Source: an uncultured Eisenbergiella sp. (GTDB lineage: Bacteria > Bacillota > Clostridia > Lachnospirales > Lachnospiraceae). Taken from it: a stretch of 64,000 bases of DNA. Positions within the stretch are counted from its first letter, which is position 1. The number at the start of each line of letters is the position of its first letter. Under the pieces are notes generated by a model. The model worked only from the letters and a program-made list of their open reading frames with translations, did no database searches and was not told where the DNA came from. The stretch covers positions 1 through 64,000 of the forward strand of contig CAJFMW010000004.1 in NCBI GenBank assembly GCA_904392525.1, given 5' to 3'. The translations under genes and the position numbers were made by a program. Positions 1 through 8,730 of this stretch are shown here, one piece after another.

Positions 1-1143
1 ATAGACCTTCAGGCTCTTTGCTCTGGTGTTGTCAGCCGACTTTACTTCAATGGGGATAAGCTGACCGTCACGCTGAATGACAAAATCTATCTCAGCCCCA
101 CGCTCGGACTCCCAATAGTAGGTCTTGTATCCGTTAATGGTAAGCTGCACATCGACATAGTTTTCAGCCATACCGCCCTTAAAGTCGTTCAGCTCCTCGA
201 CCATATAGAGGACATCGTTTGCCGCTAAGTCTTTCTTTGCACAGAGCAGCCCCAAGTCGGAAACATAAATCTTGAACGCATCAATATCACGGTAATTCTC
301 CAAAGGCTTCTTGATTTGCTCCACTTTATACACCTGTGAAACGATACCCGATAGGCAGAGCCATTCGATAGCGTTTTCAAACTCGGAAGCCCTGCCGCCT
401 TTCTTTATCAGCTTATACTGAAAACGGGTATTCTTTTTTGAAAGCTGTACCGTAATGTTGTCATAGGCAAGCCTTGTTTTTTTGATTTCGTTCACATTGT
501 TGTACTTGCTCATATCGTTGAGATAGCTTGCGAGTATGGTGTCCTGCGTGTGGCGCACAAGGATATAATCCTTTGTCTCTTTGAACTGCAAGACGCACTC
601 AGGCATACCGCCCACAACGAGATACTGCCTGTAAAGCAGCATTGCCGCATCGTGCAGGGCAGAGGGCATCGGCGTATCAGCCCGCATAAATTCCTCCATA
701 TCCATAGGATACAGGGTTTTCATATCGACCTTGCCGACAGGGAAAGAGAATTTCGCCCTGCCTGCCGCCACGCCGAGCAAGCTGCCAAGAGCTACAATAT
801 GATAATCTGGCGCGTCCTCACAAAAGTATTTCAGAGAAGTCAAAGCCCGTTCGCAAAGCTGTACCTCGTCAAATACTATCAGCGTTTTTTCCTTTACTAT
901 CGTCTGACCTGCAATGTGCGATAAAATGGGTATCAGGTAATCAGGGCTGATATTTTCCTCAAAGGTTTTGTTCAGCTTTGGATTCGTTTCAAAATTGAAG
1001 TATGCCACATTTTCATAGCGGCTACGCCCAAACTCTAAAATCGAGTAGGTTTTTCCGACCTGTCTTGCCCCCTGCAAAATCAGGGGCTTACGGTGTTCGC
1101 TTTCTTTCCACGCTTCCAGGAAGCTCATAATCTTTCTATACAT
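1..1143 (-). CDS. AAA+ ATPase with DUF4143-type C-terminus (3' end outside window)
   Basis: The frame is open for 381 codons from an ATG at 1143 to the window edge, so the C-terminus is missing. The start follows a GAGGAGGG ribosome site. Walker A is GARQVGKTYS near residue 25 and Walker B is TLIVFDEVQ near residue 90. The distal part has the DUF4143/PD-(D/E)XK-like region, with YYWESERGAEIDFVIQ followed by PIEVK. Proteins of this family (COG1373) are common accessory ATPases of unclear role; some behave like toxin-antitoxin or defence components, but that is not shown here. The gene and its upstream 200 bases look more AT-rich than the rest of the window, which suggests recent acquisition. 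Confidence 0.85.
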   Translation of the reverse strand, partial: MYRKIMSFLEAWKESEHRKPLILQGARQVGKTYSILEFGRSRYENVAYFNFETNPKLNKTFEENISPDYLIPILSHIAGQTIVKEKTLIVFDEVQLCERALTSLKYFCEDAPDYHIVALGSLLGVAAGRAKFSFPVGKVDMKTLYPMDMEEFMRADTPMPSALHDAAMLLYRQYLVVGGMPECVLQFKETKDYILVRHTQDTILASYLNDMSKYNNVNEIKKTRLAYDNITVQLSKKNTRFQYKLIKKGGRASEFENAIEWLCLSGIVSQVYKVEQIKKPLENYRDIDAFKIYVSDLGLLCAKKDLAANDVLYMVEELNDFKGGMAENYVDVQLTINGYKTYYWESERGAEIDFVIQRDGQLIPIEVKSADNTRAKSLKVY

Positions 1144-1588
1144 GGCCACCCTCCTCGGTTCAACCATAGCATAGCACATATTCATGCAAATATCAACGAG
1201 TATTGCTTGATTTTTAACACTAAAATACACGAATTTTCTTTTTAACTTCTCAAAATTTAACACGAACATAGGTATTACCGTACGGGCACCCATATTTACC
1301 AATCTCCACTTTGTCCACTCCCTCCTTTTGAGCGTGCACGGTGTCTTTCCGCATACTCTCCCCTCTTCTGCTATTATAAGTTATTATAAACGCCAAAGAC
1401 CCTTGATGCCATGCGCCCGTTTTTACATCCTGCGCAGATTTTTACCTGCAAAACCACTTATCTCGTCAACAGCACTTCTTTTTCAAAACAACAGCCGCTG
1501 AAAGCATTCCTGAATTCTTCCGCATTCCAGGATATCGCTTTACAGCGGCCGTTATTCTTTTATTCTTCATATTTTTTGAAAGCACATT
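1144..1588. other. AT-rich intergenic stretch without a supported gene
   Basis: This 445-base gap separates the ATPase start from the HicB-like remnant. It is AT-rich at 1190-1275 and around 1370-1390. An open frame at 1411-1677 on the plus strand has no family resemblance, and its end runs antisense through the remnant. I see no RNA gene or convincing promoter, although the ATPase promoter must lie here. Confidence 0.5.
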
Positions 1589-1741
1589 TCACTGAGCCAG
1601 CTTATAAAGCGCAAGCTGATTCAGACTTACACCTTCCTTTTTTGCTTCAATCGCCAATCGCTGATGCAGGGATTTAGGAACCCTTACCAGAAAGTCTGTC
1701 CGAATTCCTGAGAGAACTGAACTCTTGCGGGAAGAAGTCCT
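1589..1741 (-). pseudogene. HicB-like antitoxin C-terminal remnant
   Basis: The minus strand keeps a reading frame ending VRVPKSLHQRLAIEAKKEGV and then SLNQLALYKLAQ. This is the typical Arc/ribbon-helix-helix tail of HicB-family antitoxins. The frame is blocked by a stop at 1742-1744 and contains no ATG, GTG or TTG start. The N-terminal HicB RNase H-like part was not found in the other two minus-strand frames upstream, and no HicA toxin is adjacent. I read it as the leftover of a toxin-antitoxin pair. The match is short, so the family call rests on about 32 residues. Confidence 0.5.
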
Positions 1742-1824
1742 TCAGATGCAGTCGGCTTCTCTGCCGGAGCATATAAAAGCGCTGCTTTCTCTGCTGACGC
1801 GGTACAGGAAAAACCCGAACTTTC

Positions 1825-2811
1825 TCAACAGATTCTGGGCAGCCCTTCCCCGATCAGCTCCGGCACCATCCGGAGCCCGCCCAGGGACGTGTGCAGAAGC
1901 ACCTTTCCGTCCTCTCTGTGGGAAATGCTCCCGATCAGGGCGGCATTTTCGCCGTAGCGGCTTTTTTTCATGCAGGCAAGGGCCAATTCCGCGTCCGCCG
2001 CATCCACCACCGCCGTCATTTTACCCTCGTTTCCCATGTACAGAGGGTCAAGTCCCAGCAGGCCGCAGAAGCCCTTCACGGGAGCGGATACCGGCAGGGC
2101 CTCCTGAGAAAGCTCCACACAGCAGCCGGAAGAGCGGGCGAATTCGGAAAGAACCGTGGCAAGGCCGCCTCTGGTCACATCCCGCATGGCATGAACGCGC
2201 ACCCCCGCCTGCTGCAGGGCGGACACCATCTCTCCCAGCGGGGCGCAGTCGCTTCTGATCTCATTCTCAATTCCCATCCGGGAGCTTAAAATCGCCGCGT
2301 GATGCTCTCCCAGAAAGCCGGATACCAGCACCGCGTCCCCTTCCCGGCAGGCGGATGCGCTCACACAAACGCCTTCCGGAAGGAAGCCCACGCCCGCCGT
2401 GTTGATGAACACGCCGCCCTTTCCTTCCACCACCTTGGTGTCTCCCGCCACGATCATGACTCCCGCCTCCGCTGCGGTTTCCGCCATGGACGCGGCGATT
2501 CTCGCAAGCGCTTCGCCATCCGCCCCTTCTTCAATGATGAAGCCGCAGGTCAGATACTTCGGCACGGCGCCGCTCATCAGCAGGTCGTTTACCGTTCCGC
2601 ACACGCACAGCCTGCCGATATCTCCTCCGGGGAAAAAAAGCGGGTCCACCACAAAGCTGTCCGTGGTCATGGCAAGTCTTCCGCTTCCCTCCACCACGGC
2701 GGAATCTTCCATTTTATCCAGCACCTCGTTATGAAAATTTGCTTCGAAAATCTCCCGGATCAGCTTTCCCGTCTCCCTGCCGCCGCTTCCGTGAACCATT
2801 GTGATTTTCAT
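1825..2811 (-). CDS. hypE: HypE, hydrogenase cyanide-ligand dehydratase
   Basis: HypE (328 aa) is an AIR-synthase-like ATPase. It takes the carbamoyl group placed on its C-terminal cysteine by HypF and dehydrates it to thiocyanate, the source of the CN ligands of the [NiFe] active site. The N-terminus (HGSGGRETGKLI) and the metal-binding GDTKVVEG motif fit. The protein ends in PRIC, the conserved tail whose last cysteine is modified. It is last in a hypC-hypD-hypE run, 54 bases after hypD, with an AGGAGG site before its ATG. It should serve the Ech hydrogenase encoded at 9.2-14 kb. Confidence 0.96.
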   Translation of the reverse strand: MKITMVHGSGGRETGKLIREIFEANFHNEVLDKMEDSAVVEGSGRLAMTTDSFVVDPLFFPGGDIGRLCVCGTVNDLLMSGAVPKYLTCGFIIEEGADGEALARIAASMAETAAEAGVMIVAGDTKVVEGKGGVFINTAGVGFLPEGVCVSASACREGDAVLVSGFLGEHHAAILSSRMGIENEIRSDCAPLGEMVSALQQAGVRVHAMRDVTRGGLATVLSEFARSSGCCVELSQEALPVSAPVKGFCGLLGLDPLYMGNEGKMTAVVDAADAELALACMKKSRYGENAALIGSISHREDGKVLLHTSLGGLRMVPELIGEGLPRIC

Positions 2812-2865
2812 CTTTACCTCCTACCGAAGCACAAAATTGCCATCCTTTCCCATTTTCTTGCTGTC

Positions 2866-4008
2866 CTACAGTCCCCCGGACTGCCAGCAGGAAAAGCAGC
2901 TTCCTTCCGTGGAAACCATGCAGGCTCCCTGGGGCGTCTGGGGCGTGCATACCTTTCCAAACAGCGGGCATTCCTGCGGCCGGATCCTTCCCATCAGTAC
3001 CTGCGCACAGCGGCAGGCGGGATTTCCTCCCGCATCCTCCATCAGCTCCGCGCTTCCCGCATCGAAGGCTTCATATTCCTTCCTCAGCTTCCTTCCGGAA
3101 CCCGCGATCACGCCGATCCCCCGCCAGGCTGCGTCACAGGGCTCGAAAAAGCGGTCCACCCGCTCCTGTGCCTCCCTGTTCCCCTCTTCCGTTACCGCCG
3201 AAGGATACAGATTCAGCACCCGTCCCTGCCCCTGCAGCTTCACCAGCGCGGCGATGGCCGCCAGGATTTCCTTTCCTTCAAAGCCCGCTACCACAAAGGG
3301 AAGGCCGTACTTTCGTGCCAGAGGCTCGAAGATACGGCTGCCCGTGATTACGCTCACGTGTCCAGGGGCGAGGAATCCATGGATCCGTTCGGGTCCATGG
3401 ATTCCTCGAAATGCGGGAATCCATCCGGATTCCTGCATTTCCCCGGATTGTCCTCCCCTGACGGGAACAGAGATTTCCCTGGCAGGGCAGGCGTCTGAGG
3501 AATTATGGGCGCAGATCCAGTCGATTGCGGGGGGCATTACCTTCAAAGAGGTGAGAAGGCGCAGATTCTTAACGCCCTGCTCCAGCGCTTCCTGCACCAG
3601 AAGGGCATAAACGGGTGTTGTGGTCTCAAAGCCCACCGCCGCAAAAATGTATCCATGATCCGGGTCCGCTTTTGCCAGCTTCAGCGCGTCCATGGGGGAA
3701 TAGACCATCCGCACGCTGCATCCCTGAGCGCGCGCCTCGCTCAGGCTGATAGCGCTTCCGGGGACGCGGAGCATATCGCCGAAGGTCACGATGCAGTTCT
3801 TCGGATCCGTTCCCAGCTCGATCAGACGGTCAATATAAGAGCTCACCGTCACGCAGACCGGACAACCGGGGCCGGATACCAGCTCGATGGAGGGCGGCAG
3901 CAGGGCGGGAATCCCGTTTCTGTGGATTTCCGCCGTGTGGGTGCCGCACACTTCCATGAAGCGGAGCGGCTTTCCGTCATAGCTTTGCAGATACTCAAGG
4001 ATTTTCAT
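2866..4008 (-). CDS. hypD: HypD, [4Fe-4S] hydrogenase maturation factor with an extra internal segment
   Basis: HypD works with HypC as the scaffold on which Fe(CN)2CO is built. Conserved elements are the N-terminal MEVCGTHT (C21), GPGCPVCVT (C49, C52), GFETTTP and a cysteine-rich C-terminal [4Fe-4S] region. The start at 4008 (MKILEYLQ) overlaps the hypC stop by 14 bases and fits the family better than the longer open frame reaching 4095. Residues about 172-209 interrupt a usually continuous region between the PPAI... helix and GFLAPGHVSV. That insert coincides with three tandem DNA hairpins at 3369-3491 while the frame stays open. Whether this HypD is functional cannot be judged from sequence. 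Confidence 0.93.
   Translation of the reverse strand: MKILEYLQSYDGKPLRFMEVCGTHTAEIHRNGIPALLPPSIELVSGPGCPVCVTVSSYIDRLIELGTDPKNCIVTFGDMLRVPGSAISLSEARAQGCSVRMVYSPMDALKLAKADPDHGYIFAAVGFETTTPVYALLVQEALEQGVKNLRLLTSLKVMPPAIDWICAHNSSDACPAREISVPVRGGQSGEMQESGWIPAFRGIHGPERIHGFLAPGHVSVITGSRIFEPLARKYGLPFVVAGFEGKEILAAIAALVKLQGQGRVLNLYPSAVTEEGNREAQERVDRFFEPCDAAWRGIGVIAGSGRKLRKEYEAFDAGSAELMEDAGGNPACRCAQVLMGRIRPQECPLFGKVCTPQTPQGACMVSTEGSCFSCWQSGGL
3369..3491. repeat. Array of three hairpins inside hypD
   Basis: Three adjacent inverted repeats lie within the coding sequence. The arms 3369-3383/3394-3408 are a perfect 15-base pair. The arms 3409-3422/3427-3440 are 14 bases with one mismatch. The arms 3452-3467/3475-3491 are imperfect. 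They encode the extra 38-40 residues not expected in HypD. The style (tandem hairpins, short loops) resembles the intergenic arrays elsewhere in this window. Confidence 0.8.
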
Positions 4009-4225
4009 CCGCCATGACCTCCTCCAGCTCGTCAAACAGCTCCTGCATCCGGTCTCCCTCTTCTTCGGAAAGCACCTGCAGGATACAGCCCGCATGCACC
4101 AGCACCCGGTCTCCGGGCTTCACCTTCACCAGCCCCGCCTCCGCGGTCACCTGGTTTCCCTGAAAATCCACCACAGCCTTATTTTCCTTTATCGACAACA
4201 CCCTTCCGGGCAAAGCAACACACAT
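3995..4225 (-). CDS. hypC: HypC, hydrogenase maturation chaperone
   Basis: HypC (76 aa from this start) is a small OB-fold chaperone. It carries the iron-dicyanide-CO unit with HypD and delivers it to the hydrogenase large subunit. The protein begins MCVALPGRVLSI, and the cysteine right after the initiator Met is the essential ligand. That decides the start at 4225 rather than the ATG at 4249. It is the first gene of hypCDE, with a 14-base overlap into hypD that suggests translational coupling. Confidence 0.95.
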   Translation of the reverse strand: MCVALPGRVLSIKENKAVVDFQGNQVTAEAGLVKVKPGDRVLVHAGCILQVLSEEEGDRMQELFDELEEVMADENP

Positions 4226-4592
4226 ATTTTCCCACTGACTGCATTCCATACGGGCAGCCGCCTATATGACAGTCTTTCCTTTCTGCAGCCTCCGACATCC
4301 GAAAGTCTGCTCTTCTTACGACAGTTGAAACGGGGCTCAGGCCGTTTCCATTGCCGCCAAATCATTTTCTATTATACTCGTTTCCAGCCGATTTTCCAGC
4401 CCTTTCAGCGACGTTTCCCGGCCCCGGCAGTGTCTGGCCGGTCTATTTTTTCCCCCAGCTTTTCTTAGTCATACATCTGATCCTGCGGAAAAAAATTCGT
4501 GACGAAAACGGCACATCCATGTATAATCATACAGTGGTCTGTTTTTCTTTTCAGGAACCATACAAATATCGGCAACATATGCTTTTAAGAGG
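4226..4592. other. Divergent promoter region between hypC and the plsY-like gene
   Basis: This 367-base region has no supported gene. It separates two divergently transcribed units. A minus-strand TATAAT (plus coordinates 4371-4376) is a candidate -10 for hypC, with a poor -35. A better plus-strand promoter lies at 4499-4527. No clear operator palindrome was seen. Confidence 0.55.
4499..4527 (+). promoter_or_regulatory. Candidate sigma-A promoter of the plsY-like operon
   Basis: GTGACG (-35, 4499-4504), a 17-base spacer and a perfect TATAAT (-10, 4522-4527). Transcription would begin near 4534, leaving a leader of about 60 bases. Confidence 0.6.
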
Positions 4593-5216
4593 GTGAGACA
4601 TTTGTACAGAACGTTGCTTTACACAATCCTTGGCTACCTGTCCGGCAGCCTTCTTTTTGCGAAATTTTTCAGCCATCTTCTCGATGGGGAGGACATTACA
4701 GAGGACAGTCCGGATAAAAATCCCGGTGTCTACAACGCTTTTCTCTACGGTGGAAAGCTCTGCGGCATCCTGACGCTGTGCTGTGATTTATTGAAGGGTA
4801 TTCTCCCCGTTTATCTCTACTTAAAAGCCCCGTCCCCGGCCGCTGCCGGAGGCGGGCTGGCTCTGGTTCTCGCCGCGCCCGTGCTGGGACATATTTTTCC
4901 GCTCTGGCACAGATTCCGCGGAGGGAAGGGCATCACCGTGAGCTTTGGCGTGCTCCTCGGCCTGCTTCCTAAAGCCGGCCCGGTGGTGATTCTGGCCTGT
5001 GTGTTCCTCTTTTTCTCTCTGGTCGTAAAAATCACGCCCAACTGCCACCGGACGCTTTTTACCTATCTGGTCTCCGCTGTCCTCATGGTGGTGTTTTTCC
5101 CCGAAACTCCTGTTTCCGCGGGTTTCTGGATCATCACGGCGGCGGTGGCTGCAAAGCTCCTTTCCGGCTCCGAAATTCGAGAAAGATGTGAGGTAAAAGC
5201 ATTATGGAAGCACTGA
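4593..5216 (+). CDS. PlsY-like glycerol-3-phosphate acyltransferase
   Basis: A hydrophobic multi-span membrane protein of about 207 aa. It resembles PlsY, which acylates glycerol-3-phosphate with acyl-phosphate in the first step of membrane lipid synthesis. Supporting motifs are GYLSGSLLFAK near the N-terminus, DLLKGILPVYL in the middle and GHIFPLWHRFRGGKGI. The usual GSGNIGATN motif is replaced by DKNPGVYNAF, so this is a divergent subfamily, perhaps a second PlsY. The GTG at 4593 is preceded closely by AGAGGG; a TTG at 4602 has better spacing and could be the true start. It overlaps the following glycosyltransferase by 13 bases, which points to shared lipid metabolism. Confidence 0.78.
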   Translation: MRHLYRTLLYTILGYLSGSLLFAKFFSHLLDGEDITEDSPDKNPGVYNAFLYGGKLCGILTLCCDLLKGILPVYLYLKAPSPAAAGGGLALVLAAPVLGHIFPLWHRFRGGKGITVSFGVLLGLLPKAGPVVILACVFLFFSLVVKITPNCHRTLFTYLVSAVLMVVFFPETPVSAGFWIITAAVAAKLLSGSEIRERCEVKALWKH

Positions 5217-6322
5217 TTCTTTCCTGCGGCACGGGCGGCGGCCATCATTCCGCCGCGCGGGCGGTGGCAGATGAACTGAAACGGCGGGGACATACCGCTG
5301 TTTTTCTTGACCCCTTTACCCTTGCCGGCAGAAAAACCGCCGCGCTGGTGGGCAACAGCTACATCCGTGTGGTGCAGAATTCCCCAAGGCTGTTCGGTTT
5401 TGCCTATTCCCTGGGCGAGCATTACCGCAGGCTCCCCATCACCTCTCCGGTCTATCAGGTGAACAGCCTGCTTGCCGGGCATTTGAAACGTTATCTGCAA
5501 GAGAATCACTTCGATGTGATTTTCATGACCCATATGTATCCGGCGCATGTCCTGACGGCTCTGCGAAAGAAGGGAACCGCCCTTCCACCCACCATTCAGA
5601 TCGCCACGGACTATACCTGCATTCCTTTCCTGGAGGAAGGCATCTGCGATTATTATGTCATCCCTTCCGCGGAGCTTTCGGAAGAATTTACCGAGCGGGG
5701 CATTCCTTCCGAAAAGCTTCTTCCATTCGGCATACCGGTGAACCGGAAATTCACCCTCTCCTTCTCTCAGCAGGAGGCCAGAAAAAGGCTGGGACTTCCG
5801 GAAAAGGGTCTCTGCTGTCTGCTTGCCGGCGGCAGCATCGGCGCCGGAAGCATTCCGCAGGCGGCCGATATTCTGCGCACTTTTCTGGCAGGCGAAGAAA
5901 ACGGCACGCTCGTCATTCTCTGCGGGAAAAGACGGGGACTGTACGAAAGGCTCTGCAAAAAGTATCAGGCTGACAGCCGGGTTCTGGTTCTGGAAAGCAC
6001 GCCGCGCATGGCGGAATATATGCGCGCCTGCGATATTTTTCTCACCAAGCCGGGCGGCCTTTCCTCCACGGAAGCCGCCGTTTCCGGCGTGCCGCTGATC
6101 CTGCTCTCCCCCATTCCGGGCTGTGAGACGCACAACGCCGCCTGGTTTTCCTCCCACCGGATGGCCCTCACTGCGGAGCATCCGCAGACGGACCTGCTTT
6201 CCGCCCTCACAGTCATGCAGAACGTACACGGTCTGAAGGAGGAAATGCTCCAGGCCCAGCGGACATACATCAATCCGAATTCCACCCGGGATCTTTGCGA
6301 CTTCGCAGAACGTCTGCTCTGA
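5204..6322 (+). CDS. GT28 diacylglycerol glycosyltransferase (MGDG synthase/UgtP-like)
   Basis: A 372-aa protein with the N-terminal signature ILSCGTGGGHHSAARAV typical of monogalactosyldiacylglycerol synthases and UgtP-type diacylglycerol glucosyltransferases. The C-terminal donor-binding half has GGSIGAGS and the GT-B motif FLTKPGGLSSTEAAVSG. It would transfer a sugar from a nucleotide donor to diacylglycerol at the inner membrane face. The overlap with the plsY-like gene supports a glycolipid role. Its end lies 17 bases from the convergent hypF end, leaving little room for separate terminators. Donor sugar and processivity cannot be inferred. Confidence 0.85.
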   Translation: MEALILSCGTGGGHHSAARAVADELKRRGHTAVFLDPFTLAGRKTAALVGNSYIRVVQNSPRLFGFAYSLGEHYRRLPITSPVYQVNSLLAGHLKRYLQENHFDVIFMTHMYPAHVLTALRKKGTALPPTIQIATDYTCIPFLEEGICDYYVIPSAELSEEFTERGIPSEKLLPFGIPVNRKFTLSFSQQEARKRLGLPEKGLCCLLAGGSIGAGSIPQAADILRTFLAGEENGTLVILCGKRRGLYERLCKKYQADSRVLVLESTPRMAEYMRACDIFLTKPGGLSSTEAAVSGVPLILLSPIPGCETHNAAWFSSHRMALTAEHPQTDLLSALTVMQNVHGLKEEMLQAQRTYINPNSTRDLCDFAERLL

Positions 6323-6339
6323 CCGGCGCCGCCCTGCGC

Positions 6340-8730
6340 TCAATCCTGCAGGGCGATCCAGGCCTGTCCCAGGCAGATGCCTCCGTCGTTGCCCGGCACC
6401 TGCTCATTGACATACACCGAAAAACCGTCCGCCTCCAACAGCGCCCTGCAGCGTTCCTGCAGCAGTACATTGGCGAACACGCCGCCGCTTAAGGCAGTCT
6501 GGAGGATTCCGGTTCTCTCCCGCAGCCGTCTGCACATGGCAAGCACCATCCGGGCCAGCGCCTCATGGAAGGCCAGCGCGAGCGTCTGGGCCCGCTCCGG
6601 TTTTATTCCGCATTCCCCTTCTTCAGAAAGCTCCCGAAGCAGCGCTTCCAGAAGCGTTCTGCGGTCCGCAATCAGCATCTCTCCTTCTTCCCGTATCGGA
6701 AAGGGAAGCTCCCGTTCCCGGGCCCCGTTCTCCGGCCTCTCTTCCCGCCGTTTTCTTTCCTTCCAAGCCGCATTTTCCAGCGCGATAGCGCATTCCCCTT
6801 CATAGCTGTTACAATCCCGGATGCCAAGCAGAGCGCTCACCGCGTCAAAAAGCCGTCCCATGCTGGAGCTTTGTTGTACGTTGATCCCGAGCTTCAGCGC
6901 CTTTCTGACCAGCTCCACTTTGGAGCCGACCGTTTTGGAAAAGGAAGCGTCTTTCCCTTCCGAAAGGAGGGCGAGATGGCAGGCGGCTGTCAGGGACGCA
7001 TCTTTGGAGGAAGCATCCCCGCCCGTCAGGAAAATCTCCTCCAGATGGCCGCAGCGCTGAAAGGAAGCCCCTTCACAGACCAGAAATTCCCCGCCCCAGA
7101 TGTGGCCGTCCGTTCCGTATCCGGTTCCGTCAAAAATCACGGCGATGCAGCGTTCCAGCCCGTGCTCCGCCATCACGGAAGCCGCATGGGCGTGGTGATG
7201 CTGTACCTGAAGCAAAGAAAGTCCGCTTCGGGCAGCCATCTCCTCCGCCAGCCGGGTCGTCTGATAACCCGGATGCAGGTCGCAGATCAGCTTTTGCGGA
7301 CGGACGCCGAACAGCGTTTTCATCCGGTCCAGTTCTTTGCGGAAATTCTGATATACACGGAAATTTTCCATGTCTCCCAGATACTGGCTCAGGTAGGCCC
7401 GCTCTCCCGCCGCCAGACAAAACGCCGATTTCAGGTCGCCGCCGAAGGCCAGAACCTCCTTATGCTCCTTTTTTGCAGAAAAAACCGGCCCGCATTCCCT
7501 CTCATGCAAATAAACCGGGGAGGGCACAAAGCCCCGGCTTCTTCTGAGCATCTGCACATGTCCCGCCGTAATCCGCATCAGGGAATCATCCAGCGGCGTA
7601 ACGATGCGCCTTGTGTTCCAGGCAGCGCCGTCCAGCGCTTGGGGAAAACGCTCCCACAGCTCTGCCAGTTCCTCCTCCTTCGTGAAAATGGGATCGTCCG
7701 TGGCATTTGCGCTGGTCATCACCAGCGGCCCCGCTTCTTCGGTGAGAAGCTGGTGCAGGCCCGTATACGGAAGGAACGCCCCCAGATACCTGCTTTCCGC
7801 GCACAGGGACGGACAAAAGGTGTCCTGCCCGCTTCTTTCCAGAAGGACGATCGGTCTGGCCGGGGAAAGCAGCAGCGCTTCCTCCTGCCGGGATACCCTG
7901 CAGAAGGCCCGGATGCCATGGGTGCCGTCCAGAGACGGAAACATCACCGCAAAGGGCTTTTTCTCCCGCCCCTTTAACAGACGGAGCCGGCGTACCGTTT
8001 CCTCCCGGTCGGGCCGGCAGGCAAACTGATATCCGCCGATCCCTTTTACCGCCAGAATCCCGCCCTCCTTCAGGATGCGAACCGCTTCTGAAAGGGCGGC
8101 GTCTGAGGGCAGGCCCGGAGCCATCCCACCGCCTTTGGAAGAAAAATCCTCCCTCCCGCTCAGAATCAGCTGCGGGCCGCAGTCTCTGCAGGAAATGGTC
8201 TGGGCATGCCGTCTTCTTCCGCCCGGCTGCCGATATTCCCGGCCGCATTCCGGGCACATGGCATATTCCCGCATGGAAATGTGCTCCCTGTCATAGGGAA
8301 TGGCTTCCAGGATGCTGTAACGGGGCCCGCAGGCCGTGCAGCTGATGAAGGGATATCGAAAACGCCGGTTTTCGGGATTTTTCAACTCCGCCAGACAGTC
8401 CGCGCAGATGGGAAGGTCGGGCGGAATCAGCGGAAGATCCGCTCCGTTTTCCGCCTCGCTCTCCACGATCAGAAAATCCTCCGGCTCCGCACCTGCCTCT
8501 CTTTCCTTTTCCACAATCACCCGGTCCACCCGGGCGGCTGGCGGCGTACACGAACGAAGGCGATGGACCAGCTCCTCCATCGCCTCTTTCGTTCCATATG
8601 CTTCGATTCTCACCACGCCGCCGCTGTTGCACACGCTTCCCCGAATGGAAAGCGTGCGGGCACACTCCGCCACAAAGGGGCGGAAGCCCACGCCCTGCAC
8701 CACGCCGAGGACGGTGATCTGCGCCCTCAT
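6340..8730 (-). CDS. hypF: HypF, carbamoyltransferase for hydrogenase maturation
   Basis: HypF (796 aa) turns carbamoyl phosphate into carbamoyl-adenylate and passes it to the HypE C-terminal cysteine. The order of domains is an acylphosphatase-like domain (GVVQGVGFRPF, residues 8-18), two zinc-finger CxxC pairs at about 105-185, a YrdC-like domain, and a Kae1-like domain with the metal-binding VQHHHAHAASVMAEHG. The ATG at 8730 overlaps the echF stop in ATGA and aligns with family N-termini, so the longer frame to 9030 is rejected. Being last in the ech operon ties maturation to hydrogenase expression. Confidence 0.96.
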   Translation of the reverse strand: MRAQITVLGVVQGVGFRPFVAECARTLSIRGSVCNSGGVVRIEAYGTKEAMEELVHRLRSCTPPAARVDRVIVEKEREAGAEPEDFLIVESEAENGADLPLIPPDLPICADCLAELKNPENRRFRYPFISCTACGPRYSILEAIPYDREHISMREYAMCPECGREYRQPGGRRRHAQTISCRDCGPQLILSGREDFSSKGGGMAPGLPSDAALSEAVRILKEGGILAVKGIGGYQFACRPDREETVRRLRLLKGREKKPFAVMFPSLDGTHGIRAFCRVSRQEEALLLSPARPIVLLERSGQDTFCPSLCAESRYLGAFLPYTGLHQLLTEEAGPLVMTSANATDDPIFTKEEELAELWERFPQALDGAAWNTRRIVTPLDDSLMRITAGHVQMLRRSRGFVPSPVYLHERECGPVFSAKKEHKEVLAFGGDLKSAFCLAAGERAYLSQYLGDMENFRVYQNFRKELDRMKTLFGVRPQKLICDLHPGYQTTRLAEEMAARSGLSLLQVQHHHAHAASVMAEHGLERCIAVIFDGTGYGTDGHIWGGEFLVCEGASFQRCGHLEEIFLTGGDASSKDASLTAACHLALLSEGKDASFSKTVGSKVELVRKALKLGINVQQSSSMGRLFDAVSALLGIRDCNSYEGECAIALENAAWKERKRREERPENGARERELPFPIREEGEMLIADRRTLLEALLRELSEEGECGIKPERAQTLALAFHEALARMVLAMCRRLRERTGILQTALSGGVFANVLLQERCRALLEADGFSVYVNEQVPGNDGGICLGQAWIALQD

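Noticed and set aside
2299-3498. 399-codon plus-strand frame opposite hypE and hypD
   Set aside because: Crosses two well-supported hyp genes and the hairpin array; no family signal.
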